From the NCBI GenBank assembly GCA_011317545.1, contig WUJK01000001.1, forward strand, positions 5,003,001 to 5,067,000: a DNA stretch of 64,000 bases, read 5' to 3'. Source of the DNA: Coniella vitis. Taxonomy: Eukaryota > Ascomycota > Sordariomycetes > Diaporthales > Schizoparmaceae. The notes under the pieces were generated by a model. The model searched no databases and had not been told where the DNA came from. It saw only the letters and a list, made by a program, of their open reading frames with translations. This document shows, piece after piece, positions 21,469-33,660 of the stretch (the first letter of the stretch is position 1; each line of letters opens with the position of its first letter). The position numbers were made by a program, and so were the translations under genes.

Positions 21469-21925
21469 TATAATGATCCTTGCCTGAATCCCGGATTCTG
21501 GAAGTACCTATAAGTTGTATATTAGCAGGTGGGGAAGTATTACCTTTAAGTCTTCGTACGTTATCGAGCAATATTAAGTATCATAAGTGATTAAGAGGGA
21601 TTACCCTATTATATGAAATAATACTTAGATTTACAACTGAAGACTATAAGGAAACTATCTAATAGCAAGCTATAAACTCCTATCCTTATATCCTTCTATT
21701 ATTCTGTTTATTAATGCGTAGCCTATCCGAGCCTATTAATACCTATAGTTGCCTATTAATTATCCGATAGGTAATAGTAATCTCTTATAGGCTTTTCCTT
21801 AACCCTGATTATATTATCCGTATTCCTTATATAAGAGATCCCTATCGGTCCGTTAAGGTTCCGATTTACTAATATATAGTTGCGCTAGCCTGTTCCTATA
21901 ACCTATATATTTATAGGTTATAATA
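21469..21925 (-). repeat. 3' LTR of E2 (variant a, 457 bp)
   Basis: Starts TATAATGATCCTTGCC and ends GGTTATAATA, followed at once by the reverse polypurine tract TTATCTCCCTTCT (21926-21938). The telomere-like motif is degraded to CCTTAACCCTGA. Confidence 0.88.
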
Positions 21926-22028
21926 TTATCTCCCTTCTATCGGTCTTTATCCCTAAAGACCTATAGTATTTCCGTAAGTAGTCCTGCCTAATATTCTTAC
22001 TTCGGATTATGCCTTCCTAATTCGTTAT

Positions 22029-22690
22029 ATCTTCTAGAATTATAAAATCGCATACTGCGAATTCGTCCTTATCTTTATCCTAGAAGCGTATTACTACTCT
22101 AAATCGTTTTATATATATCGAAACCTAAGGTTACGAAGTTATACCTTATTTGTTATGCCTAGAGGAGGGGTTAGTATATAAGATAGTTAATAGTATGAAA
22201 AGTTATACGTAGTATATTAAACGAAATCGTTCTTATAATACGTTACGAGTACTAGTATCCTCGTATAAGTGGTTTTTCTTAGTAGTTCTTGCTATACTAA
22301 TATTAACTCTTTCCTTAGTATCTAAGATTAACGACGAGTTAATACGTTTAGATAGTCGTAAGTTGGAGGAAGAGGAGCGTTTGCTTAAGCGTTAAAGAGA
22401 ACTTACCGACGTATAAGCCCGTCTAATAGAGACTTTGGCTAGATTATCTCGTCTAAAGAAATAACGACGGTTTCTTTAGGAGAAGGGTATAAAGTTAGTA
22501 AACGCTGGTTTAGAAGAGGAGGAGCGTAAGCGGGTTACCGAGGCTATTTAAACCGTAGCTGCTAAGGAGGCCGTTCTATTTATATAGGATCCTTCGTTTA
22601 AGGGTACGGATTAGAATACGTTAGCGGCGCCTAACGCTACGATTAATTAGTCCGGATTCGATTTAGGGAGCCCGAGTATAGGTGGTTCTT
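22029..22690 (+). pseudogene. Antisense accessory ORF of E2, type A: Cys-cluster remnant, hydrophobic segment, coiled coil
   Basis: On the strand opposite to pol, one frame of about 220 codons is interrupted only by TAA/TAG at places expected for Gln or Trp after RIP. It reads a Ser-rich head (SRIIKSHTANSSLSLS), a stretch with regularly spaced Tyr/Cys ('LLCLEEGLVYKIVNSMKSY', about 22150-22215) whose Tyr codons TAT/TAC could be former Cys codons, a hydrophobic segment (FFLVVLAILILTLSL, about 22270-22320), and a long charged coiled coil (LEEEERLLKR, ARLIETLARLSRLKK, LEEEERKR). Degraded Cys spacing is compatible with a small zinc-binding module. Many fungal genomes carry hypothetical proteins of this make-up, from memory. 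A copy is at 43870-44530 on the minus strand. Confidence 0.6.
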
Positions 22691-22743
22691 AATAAAGGGT
22701 CTGGTTATTCCTATAGGTAGTTATTATAGTTAAAGATATAAGT

Positions 22744-22815
22744 AGTCTTATAGCTTAGTGGTTAGAGTTCCTAGTTTCTTACTAGGGGGTCCGGGGTTCG
22801 ATCCCCTATAATGCC
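22744..22815 (+). other. tRNA-Arg(UCU)-like sequence within E2
   Basis: Best-kept of three copies. D arm GCTTAGTGGTTAGAG, anticodon arm CCTAG-TTTCTTA-CTAGG with anticodon TCT at 22777-22779, and T arm CGGGG-TTCGATC-CCCTA are clear. The 7-nt acceptor strands (AGTCTTA and TAATGCC) pair only partly. Internal A- and B-box promoter elements are recognisable. It lies in the same direction as the antisense ORF, opposite to pol, and has the same position in E1 and in the 37408 element. Confidence 0.6.
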
Positions 22816-25800
22816 TTTTCTATCTAAGGCTATAATAACCTTTTTATTTTCGTATTCTTTAATAAGATCTGGGTATATATTCTTTAGTAGTTCCTAAGTG
22901 TTTTCCGAATTATCGTAGTTTTTCTATTTAATAAGGTATTATTTTCCGTATCTGCGTTTATATAAGTCGAGGATCTATTTAACTTCGTATTATGCTTGCT
23001 CTGGTTCGACGATGTCTATATTATACGAGAGTTCCGCGTTTACTAGTGCTAGTTCTAGAAGTAAAATATAGAAGATTGGATATAAACGTATATATAGGAT
23101 TTCGAGTTCGTAGTTAATTAGGGAAATTTATTATATAATTTTATAGGGTCCGAGTTTCTTATAGTCGAGTTTATCGCTAGGTCTAGTAGTTTTAATATTT
23201 TTACGGTTAAGGTAGACTTTATCTCCCTTCTATAGGATTAGTCCCTTAATCCTTTTCTAATTAGCGTATTTTGTTATTTATTCTTTAACGTCCTAAAGTA
23301 TATATCGGGTATCTTCGTATAATTGCTTAATTCTTCTAGCGTATTAATCTGCTATTTCTGCGTTTCTACCTAGTAGTATTTCGTAGTATACTATAGGATT
23401 ATATCCGTAGAGTAGGAAGAATAGTGATTTTCCTATACTCGTTATATCTATACTATTATAGGCGAACTACGCGGTTAGTAAAAGTTCGACCTAATTATCT
23501 TGTTCGTAGTTAACGTAGTATTATAGATACTATTCTATAATCTGGTTAGTATATTCTATTTATCCGTCTATCTAAGGATAGAATACTATAGATATATATT
23601 ATATTATTCCGAGGTATTTAATAAGTAAGATCTAGAATTTTAATATAAATTTCCTATCTCTATCTAATATAATTTCCTAAGGTATTCCGTAGTTAGCGAT
23701 AATAATACGGAGGAATATATATACGAGTTCTTCCGTAGTACTACTTTCTTTATATAGTAGGAAGTATACGTACTTGCTTAGTCTATAAACTACTATTAAG
23801 ATGCTATCGTACTGCACCTAAGTTAAGGGTTCTTATAAGAGGGGTAGCTTGGTAATAAAGTCTAGACTAATAGATAATTAAATAGTTATAGGTACTGGTA
23901 GAGGTTATAGTAGTCCGTAAGGTTTATATCGTTCTATCTTATTCCGTTTATATATATTGTAGTTATTAACGATATCTATGATTCGTTTCTTGAGGTTTAG
24001 TGGGTTCTAATGGCGTTGGATCCTTTTATAGGTTGCTCTGATTCCTTAGTATCTATATACTAGTGCGCTATAGATGCTTCTAATATAGTCGTTTTGTTTT
24101 AATATTATTATACTATCGAGGTTAGGTGTTTCTCCTTCGATACGTAGTATTGCGTTAAGTTCCTTGGTAATGGATAGTATAGTAAGGTTGCCTTCCGAAT
24201 CTTCTTTGAAGATTATTATAATATCTTAGTCTTTGCTATTGCTATCCTTATAATCTAGCCGTTTGCTAAGAGCGTCTACTCGTTCGTTTTCCTTACCTTT
24301 ATAGTAGATAATCTTAAAGTCGAATTCTAATAGAAATTCGTACTATCTAACTTACCGTTTATTAAGCTATTTTATCGAGGTAAATGCCTAGAGATTCTTA
24401 TAATCCGTATATATAAGAATTTGTTGTTTTACGCCGATAAGGTAGTATCGCTATTCCCTAAAAGCTTCTACTATTACTATAAGTTCTTAATCGGGCGTTC
24501 CGTAGTTAAATTCTAGTCCGTTTAATTTCTTGCTGAAATTACTAACTATCCGTAATCGTCCCTTATCGTCTCGTTATCCGAGTTATCTACCGAGTATATA
24601 ATCTAATATATTTATCTCGATCTCGAAAACTTTATCTTAGTCTACTTCGACTAGGATTAGTTCTAATATAATTACGTCCTTGATTATACTAAAGGCTTTC
24701 TATACCTATTCGTTCTAATTAAAGGTAATATCCTTTTTCGTAAGTTCCGTAAGTAGTACTATAATACTATTATAGTTCTTAATAAATTATTAGTAGAAGT
24801 TAGCGTAGCCTAAGAAGGCTCTAACGTCTTTAATATTCTAAGGTATAGGCTAGTCCCTAACTGCCTATACTTTATCTTTCTATATTCGTATATACCCTAG
24901 TATAATAGTATATCCGAGGTAGTTAACTTCTTAAGTATTCTAATTATATTTAATAGGTTCTACTAAAATCTTATTATCTTAGAGGATTTATAGGATTATC
25001 GTAACGTACTTCTAGTATTCTTCGAATATCTTTAAGTAAATAAGGATATCGTCTAGGTAAGCGATTATAAAATAGTCGAGGTATTCGTATAAGATAAAGT
25101 TTATTATCTCCTGGAATAATATAGGGGCGTTAGTAAGTCCGAATAGTATAATAAGATATTCGAAATATCCGTAGCGTATTCTAAACGCTGTTTTCTATTC
25201 TTCCCCGGGTTTAATACGAATATACGTATATCCTTCTTTAAGGTCGAGGGCTATAAACTATTAGGCTCCTCTAAGTCTATCTCTAAGTTCTTTAAAGAGA
25301 GGTAAGGGGTACCGATTCTTAATTATAATATCGTTAAGTTACCGATAGTTAACGTATAGTCGTAGTTTGCCGTTTTTCTTTAGTATAAACAGGATTAGGT
25401 ATCCTGCTAGTAAATAGGAGGGTCTAATATAGCCTTTCTTAAGATTTTCGTCGATATATTCTCTAAATACTTTAAGTTTATCCTTATCTAATCCGTAGAT
25501 AGGAAAGAACTTTAGTTATTCTCCTTCCTTAAGTAGGATCTCGTAATTATATAGGCCGTACTCTAGTAGGCCGTTATCGAATTTTCCTTAAAATAGTTTT
25601 ATAAACTTCCGATACTCTTCTAGTATACCGGAGAGGTCTCTAAATATATCTTCGTCTTATATAGTTACTATTATAAGGAGATATCGTTATATATACTTAG
25701 TTCCTTCTTAAACTTATTACGATAATATATCCTACTATCTATAGAATCCTATTATATCGTATCCTAATCTGCCGTATCCCTTCCTTTATTAGGTATTAAC

Positions 25801-28689
25801 TATCGCTAGATCCTTCTCTATAAGCTATCGAGGTTTATCGTATCCTAGGGTAGCTATCGTCTTAGCTCTTCTCGATTTAAAGGTATATATAAATTCGTTT
25901 AAGCCCCTGCTATTTAGGTATCGCTTAGTAACTAAATCCGATCCTACGCCTTTAATTACAACCGCTTCTTAGGTATCCGCTTTATCCTATAAAATATAGC
26001 TATTAGTCTAATCGATTCGAGGATTTTCCCTTCTTAACTATAGTATGCCTAAGATTAGCTCGTATTATACGGTATCCGTAATATCGAAGTTTATTAGTAT
26101 CGTACGTTTATAGATTATAACTAGTAATTAATTAGATTCTATATCGATAATACCTCGGCTATAAGCGACTTCTATACCTTCTATAGTACTAAGTTTATAG
26201 GGTTCTATCTTCTTCTTCTAAGGTATCCGTTCTCTATTAATAACGCTTAGGGATATAAAGTTTCCTTATACTCCGCTGTCTAGGAGTGCTATATAGTATT
26301 TATCGTTAATTTATACTGCGATTTTTAAATATTTATACGTCGAGCTATCTATCGTATAGAGGGACTTTATTATAAGTCCTAATCGCTTATTATCCCTTAT
26401 AGGCGATCCTTACCTTTTAGGTTCTACTATTCTTACTATACTCTAAGGGCTGCTATTTATACTAGGTTCTTAGTTTATTATATTCCGTATCGTATATATA
26501 CTGCGGCCTATCGCTATAGGCGCGCTTAATTTTCTTCTTCGGTATACGGAGTTTATACTCCGGGCTAATTATCCTTAAGGTCGTAGTAGGTACGCGCTTT
26601 ATCCGCTAGGTGTTCTATATAGTCGGCGCGCTTATAGAAGCTATAATACATAGGTTCTATATACGTAGGCTTTACGAGCTTTTCCCTTTATTTCTATTCG
26701 TATATTCTATACTAGTCGAGCGCTTTTTCTTACGCGTAAGGTACGCACTAGGGTATTATATATTAGTACTATTTTACTTATCGTATAATATATTCGTAGG
26801 GGGTATTATATATAAGGCTAATACTAGCATAATTTCCCCTTATTCTAAGTACTTTATAATAATCGCTATTATTATTATCGTAGGCGATAATACTATACCC
26901 TATCTTACGTATAGGGAACTATTCGTTAGTTACCTTATATTTAAAGTATTATCTGCAATTATATATAATACAGGCAAACTATATAATCTAGTGGTATTTT
27001 TCGTAGAGGTACTTAATTCGCGCGTCTTCCTATATAAGGGGGGTTTCGTCTTAATAAGATATTATTCGGAATAGTTCTCTAAGTATAATACTATAGATAA
27101 GGTAGTATATATCTCCTTTATCGATATCTTCGTCCGTAGAGCTTTCTGATTCTAAGCTCGTTTCTTCGTTAATAGTTTAAGCGCTGGTATCCTAACCGAT
27201 GCTAAGCGTTTCCTATTATTCCGTGATTTTCGTAATATTGCTCTACGAGATATCCGTTTTATTAGGTAGTTTATACCCTTCTATATCGCGCTAGTAGGGG
27301 TATTCCCTAATAAGCTAGGCTTACTACTCTATTACTAGTCTTTCGAATAGACCGTTATCTATAGAGAGGGGTATTCTCTAGGTAACTATAATTTATTATT
27401 CTTTACGAGGTTTCTAAGGGAACTATCCTAAGCCTTGCTTTACCGAGAGGTACGTTATATAATTTTCCTTATAATAGAAGGTCTAGTTAAGGAGTCTATA
27501 ATCGGAGTCGTCCGATACTTACTCTAGAAGCTGGTTTTAGCTAGGAGTAGAGTCCGTGGTCTTACGTATTATAATATTGGCTTATCGTCCTTCGGGGACT
27601 TTCTTAAATTCTCTGGGTTTCTTAGGTTGTCGGTATTCTCGTACGAAGTAGCCTGTTTTGCTATAGTTAAAGTATTCCTTGCTTATAGGTTTACGCTAAG
27701 CTGTATCGAGCTCTATAGGTCCTAAGTATATCGTACTACTAATTGCTATACCTCGTTATTAGAAGCTACGGTTAGTTATCTGTTAAATCCGCCGTCCTAT
27801 ATTAGCGTAATTCCTCTATATAGTATAGCTTCCTCCTTTCTTGCTTTTCTCTATACGTCTTTCGTAGAGACGGTTATCGATACGGATAGCGTTATTACTA
27901 AATATTATAAAATCTTTAGGCTAATCCTGCTTAGAGATTTCGTCCTTAACTTTATCCTTAAGTCCTCTATAGTAGTATTCTATAAGGTTTTTATCTTCCT
28001 AAGGGAGGCGTATTAAGAGTTACTTAAAGCGGACCGTATAGGCTAAAGTAGACTTATTCTACTTAAGTTCTATAAGTTGTTATACTATAGTCTGTTCTTC
28101 GTTAGGGTTGCTAAATATTTCCTTAAGGATACGTTCGAATCCTGCGAATAAATCGAATATATTCTTAGTAGTCGTTTTACGTTAATCGAGGTTGCCTAGG
28201 TATTTAATATAGTTACGAAGTAAGGGTTCGTACTAGATAAGTACGTCCTTTTCGAGTTATATACCGGCTAAGATAACTTTATCGGGTTCGGTGGTAAATT
28301 ATACTACGTTATATAGGAAGTACGCCTTATAATAGGTAAGGAACCCTTAAAGCGTCTTCTAGTTACTATCGTATATAGTAGGTTTATTTATCTTATAGCC
28401 GTTACCGGTATTTTAAATAATAGGCGCTAGGGTTATAGTGGCCGTAGCTTAGTATTATTCGAGCTATTAGGCCTGCTTATAGATAGTGCGATTCTGCTGT
28501 TCCTAGTTCTGCCGGAGTATAGCGAGTTATTAGGTAAGTTCGATTAATTAGTATATTATATCTTCCTAAGTTATAACCTAGCGATATCCTTCGCCTAAGG
28601 TAGATAGGGTAGGAGTTTAAGGAGCTATTACTATACTTAATATTACCTAAGAGGTATACGTAGACCGTCCTAAATAAGAGTTATAAAAA
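22816..28689 (-). pseudogene. E2 gag-pol (Gag, protease, RT, RNase H, integrase, chromodomain), RIP-broken
   Basis: On the minus strand from 28690 downward: gag with capsid and knuckle (near 27650), an extra about 110-bp segment at 27262-27370 shared only with the copy at 37878, protease near 26270, RT near 25000-25500, RNase H, integrase and chromodomain near 22920. Every domain carries multiple in-frame stops of RIP type. The + strand open frame at 26610-27074 is a by-product of the mutated antisense strand. Confidence 0.8.
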
Positions 28690-29146
28690 TATAATAATCC
28701 TTACCTAAATCCCGGATTCTGGAAGTACCTATAAGTTATATGTTAGCAGGTGGGGAAGTATTACCTTTAAGTCTTCGTACGTTATCGAGCAATATTAAGT
28801 GTTATAAGTAATTAAGAGGGATTACCCTATTATATAAAATAATACTTAGATTTATAACTAAAGACTATAAGGAAACTATCTAATAGTAAGCTGTAAACTC
28901 CTGTCCTTATATCCTTCTATTATTCTGTTTATTAATGCGTAGCTTATCCGAGCCTATTAATGCCTATAGTTGCCCATTGACTGTCCGATGGGCAATAGTG
29001 ATCTCTTATAGGCTTTTCCCTAACCCTGATTATATTATCCGTGTTCCTTATATAAGAGATCCCTATCGGTCCGTTGAGGTTCCGATTTGCTGATATATGG
29101 TTGCGCTGGCCTGTTCCTGTGACCTGCATATTCATGGGTTATAACA
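28690..29146 (-). repeat. 5' LTR of E2 (variant a, 457 bp)
   Basis: Starts TATAATAATCC after the PBS-side internal sequence and ends GGGTTATAACA at 29146. The last 180 bp (28960-29140) keep many TG and CA, unlike the 3' LTR, showing that RIP did not act evenly on the two LTRs. The motif CCCTAACCCTGA is at 29020. Confidence 0.88.
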
Positions 29147-29151
29147 TTCCG

Positions 29152-32100
29152 TTTATATATATTATAGTTATTAACGATATCTATAACTCGTTTCTTAAGG
29201 TTCGGTAGATTCTAATAATATTAGATCCTTTTATAGGTTACTCTAATTCCTTAGTATCTATATATTAGTATATTATAAACGCTTCTAATATAATCGTTTT
29301 ATTCCGATATTATTATACTATTAAGGTTAAGTATTTCTCCTTTAATATATAGTATTACGTTAAGTTCCTTAGTAATAGATAGTATAATAAGGTTACCTTC
29401 CGAATCTTCCCTAAAGATTATTATAATATCCTAGTCTTTACTATTACTATCCTTATAATCTAACCGTCTACTAAGAGCGTCTATTCGTTTATTTTCTTTA
29501 CCTTTATAGTAGATAATCTTAAAGTCGAATTCTAATAGAAATTCGTACTATCTAACTTATCGTTTATTAAGCTGCTTTATCGAGGTAAATACTTAGAGAT
29601 TCTTATAATCTATATATATAAGAATTTATTATTTTACGCCGATAAGGTAGTATTCGAGTTATCTACCGAGTATATAATCTAATACGTTTATCTCGATCTC
29701 GAAAATTTTATTTTAATCTACTTCGATTAGGATTAGTTCTAATATAACTATATCCTTAATTATACTAAAGGCTTTCTATACCTATTCGTTTTAGTTAAAG
29801 GTAATATCCTTTTTCGTAAGTTCCGTAAGTAATACTATAATATTATTATAGTTCTTAATAAATTATCGGTAGAAGTTAATATAGCCTAAGAAGGCTTTAA
29901 TATCCTTAACGTTCTAAGGTATAGGCTAATCCCTAACTACCTATACTTTATCTTTTTATATTCGTATATACCTTAGTATAGTAATATATCCGAGGTAGTT
30001 AACTTCTTAAGTATTCTAGTTATATTTAGTAGGTTCTATTAAAATCTTATTATCTTAAAGGATTTATAGGATTATTATAATATATTTTTAGTATTCTTCG
30101 AATATCTTTAAGTAAATAAGAATATTATCTAGGTAAGCGATTACGAAATAATCGAAATATTCGTATAAGATAAAATTTATTATTTCCTAGAATAATACGG
30201 GGGCGTTAGTAAATCCGAATAATATAATAAGATATATTTAATATCTATAGAATATTCTAAACGCTATTTTCTATTCTTCTCCGGGTTTAATACGAATATA
30301 CGTATATTTTTCTTTAAGGTTAAGGGCTATAAACTATTAGGCTCCTTTAAATCTATCTCTAAGTTCTTTAAAGAGGGGTAAGGGGTATTAATTCTTAATT
30401 ATAATATTATTAAGTTACCGATAGTTAACGTATAATTATAGTTTATAGTTTTTCTTTAGTATAAATAGGATTAGGTATCCTATTAGTAAATATAAAGGTT
30501 TAATATAGCCTTTCTTAAGGTTTTCGTCGATATATTCTCTAAGTGCTTTAAGTTTATCCTTATCTAATCCGTAGATAGGAAAGAACTTTAGTTATTCCCC
30601 TTCTTTAAGTAGAATCTCGTAGTTATATAGGTTATACTTTAGTAGGCTATTATTAAATTTTCCTTAAAATAGTTTCGTAAACTTCCGATATTCTTCTAAT
30701 ATACTGGAAAGGTCTCTAAACGTATCTTCGTTTTATATAGTTACTATTATAAGGAGATATTATTATATATACTTAGTTCCTTCTTAAACTTATCGCGATA
30801 ATATATCCTACTATCTATAGAATCCTATTATATTATATCCTAATCTACTATATCCCTTCTTTTATTAAATACTAACTATTACTAGATCCTTCTCTATAAG
30901 CTATCGAGGTTTATTATATCCTAAGGTAGCTATCGTCTTAGCTCTTCTCGATTTAGAGGTATATATAAATTCGTTTAAGCCCTTATTGTTTAGGTATCGC
31001 TTAGTAATTAAATCCGATCCTACGCCTTTAATTATAACCGCTTTTTAGGTATCCGCTTTATCCTATAAAATATAGCTATTAGTCTAATCGATTCGAGGAT
31101 TTTCCTTTCTTAACTATAATATACCTAAAATTAGTTTATATTATATAATATCCGTAATATCGAAGTTTATTAGTATTATATATCTATAGATCGTAACTAG
31201 TAATTAATTAGATTCTATATCGATAATACCTTAGCTATAAGCGATTTCTATACCTTTTATAGTATTAAGTTTATAGGGTTCTATCTTCTTCTTCTAAGGT
31301 ATCCGTTCTCTATTAATAATACTTAGGGAAATAAAGTTTCCTTATACTCCGCTATCTAGGAATATTATATAGTTTTTACTATTAATTTATACTACGATTT
31401 TCAAATATTCGTATATCGAGCTATTTATCGTATAAAGGGACTTTACCGTAAGTCCTAATCGCTTATTATCCCTTATATATAATCCTTACCTTTTAGGTTC
31501 TACTATTCTTATTATACTCTAAGGGCTACTATCTATACTAGGTTTTTAGCTTATTATATTCTATATTATATATATATTACGGCCTATTACTATAAGCGCG
31601 CTTAATTTCCTTCTTCGGTATATAGACTCTATACTCCGGGCTAATTATCCTTAAGGTTATAGTAGGTATATGCTTTATCCGTTAGGTATTCTATATAATC
31701 GGCGCGCTTATAGAAGCTATAGTATATAAGTTCTACGTATACGAGCTTTATAAGCTTTTCCCTTTATTTCTATTCGCGTATTTTATACTAATCGAGCGCT
31801 TTTTCTTACGTATAAGGTGCGTATTAGGGTATTATATATTAATATTATTTTACTTATCGTATAGTATATCCGTAGGGGGTATTAGGTATAAGGCTAATAT
31901 TAGCGTAGTTTCCCTTTATTTTAAGTATTTTATAATAGTTACTATTATTATCGTCGTAGGCGATAATACTATATCTTATCTTACGCGTAGGGAACTATTC
32001 GTTAGTTACCTTATATTTAAAGTATTATCTATAATTATATATAATATAAGTAAACTATATAATCTAATAATACTTTTCGTAGAGATAATTAATTCGCGCG

Positions 32101-33650
32101 TCTTCCTATATAAGGGGGGTTTTATCTTAATAGGTTATTATCCTAAATAATTCTCTAAGTATAATACTATAGATAAGGTAGTATATATCTCCTTTATCGA
32201 TATCTTCGTTTATAGAGCTTTCTAATTCTAAGCTTATTTCTTCGTTAATAGTTTAAGTATTAGTATTCTAACCGATACTAAGCGTTTCCTATTATTCCGT
32301 AATTTCCGTAATACTACTCTATAAAATATCCGTTAGGAGAGGCGTCCTTTAGGTAGCTACGATTTATTATTCCTTATAAGGTTTCTAAGGGAACTATCCT
32401 AAGCCTTATTTTACCGAGAGGTATATTATATAATTATCCTTATAATAGAAGGTCTAATTATAGAGTTTATAATCGGAGTTATCCGATACTTATTCTAGAA
32501 GCTAGTTTTAACTAGGAGTAGAGTCTATAGCCTTATATATTATAATATTAGCTTATCGTCCTTCGGGGATTTTCTTAAATTCTCTAGGTTTCTTAGGTTA
32601 TCGGTACTCTTATATAAAGTAGCCTATCTTACTATAATTAAAGTATTCCTTACTTATAGTTTTCCTTTAACCTATATCGAGCTCTATAGGTCCTAAATAT
32701 ATAATACCGCTAACTGCTATACCTTATTACTAGAAGCTACGGTTAGTAGTTTATTAAATCCGTTATCTTATATTAGTATAGTTCCTCTATATAGTATAGC
32801 TTCCTTCTTTCTTACTTTTCTCTATATATTTTTTATAGAGACGGTTATCGATACGGATAGTATTATTACTAAATATTATAAAGTCTTCGAGCTAATCCTA
32901 CTTAGAGATTTCGTCCTTAACCTTATCCTTAAGTACTCTATAATAGTATTTTATAAGGTCTTTATCTTCCTAAGGGAGGTATACTACGAGTTACTTAAAG
33001 CGAATTATATAAGCTAAAGTAGACTTATTCTACTTAAGTTTTATAAGTTATTATACTATAGTCCGTTCTTTATTAGGGTTACTAAATATTTCCTTAAGGA
33101 TATATTCGAATCCTACGAATAAATCGAATATATTCTTAGTAGTCGGCTTATATTAATCGAGGTTGCTTAGGTATTTAATATAATTACGAAGTAAAGGTTT
33201 ATACTAGATAAGCGCGTCTTTTTCGAATCGTATACCGGCTAGGATAACTTTATTAGGTTTAGTAGTAAATTACGCTATATTATATAGGAAGTATACCTTA
33301 TAATAGGTAAGGAACCCTTAAAGCGTTTTTTAATTACCGTTATATATAATAGGTTTATCTATCTTATAGCTATTATCGGTATTTTAAATAATAAGCGTTA
33401 GGGGCGTAGCGGCTATAGCTTAATATTATTCGAGCTATTAAGCCTACCTACGGATAGTATAATTCTATTACTCCTAATTCTATTAAAGTATAGTAAGTTA
33501 TTAGGTAAGTTCGATTAATTAGTATATTATATCTTCCTAGGTTATAACCTAGCGATATCCTTCTCCTAAGGTAGATAGGGTAGGAGTTTAAGGAGCTATT
33601 ACTATACTTAATATTACCTAAGAGGTATATATAAACCGTCCTAAATAAGA
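29152..33650 (-). pseudogene. E1 RNase H, RT, protease and gag part, RIP-broken
   Basis: Direct continuation of 20400-21463 after the E2 insertion. Homologous to the + strand stretch 37878-42500. The gag-protease spacer lacks the extra segment seen in E2 (compare 32320-32345). More heavily mutated than E2. Confidence 0.75.
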
Positions 33651-33660
33651 GTTATAAAAA

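Larger units (their letters stand above)
21469..29146 (-). mobile_element. Complete nested chromovirus copy E2 (7,678 bp) with TSD TTCCG
   Basis: E2 is bounded by identical-length LTRs (21469-21925 and 28690-29146, 457 bp each, variant a) and by the direct repeat TTCCG at 21464-21468 and 29147-29151. Removing E2 and one repeat rejoins the E1 pol sequence. Coding strand is minus. Some TG/CA remain (for example 22140-22330 and 23940-24250), whereas the homologous E1 positions are fully converted, so E2 is younger and less mutated. It carries antisense ORF type A and the tRNA-like sequence. All gag-pol frames are broken by stops. Confidence 0.93.

Noticed and set aside
20267..22815. The tRNA-Arg-like copies as active tRNA genes
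   Set aside because: Acceptor strands pair poorly, copies carry RIP changes in conserved D- and T-arm positions, and they lie within dead retrotransposons.
26610..27074. A 154-residue plus-strand frame rich in hydrophobic residues
   Set aside because: It is antisense to the RIP-mutated gag-protease region of E2. RIP places stops on the sense strand and makes antisense codons hydrophobic, so the membrane-protein look is an artefact.
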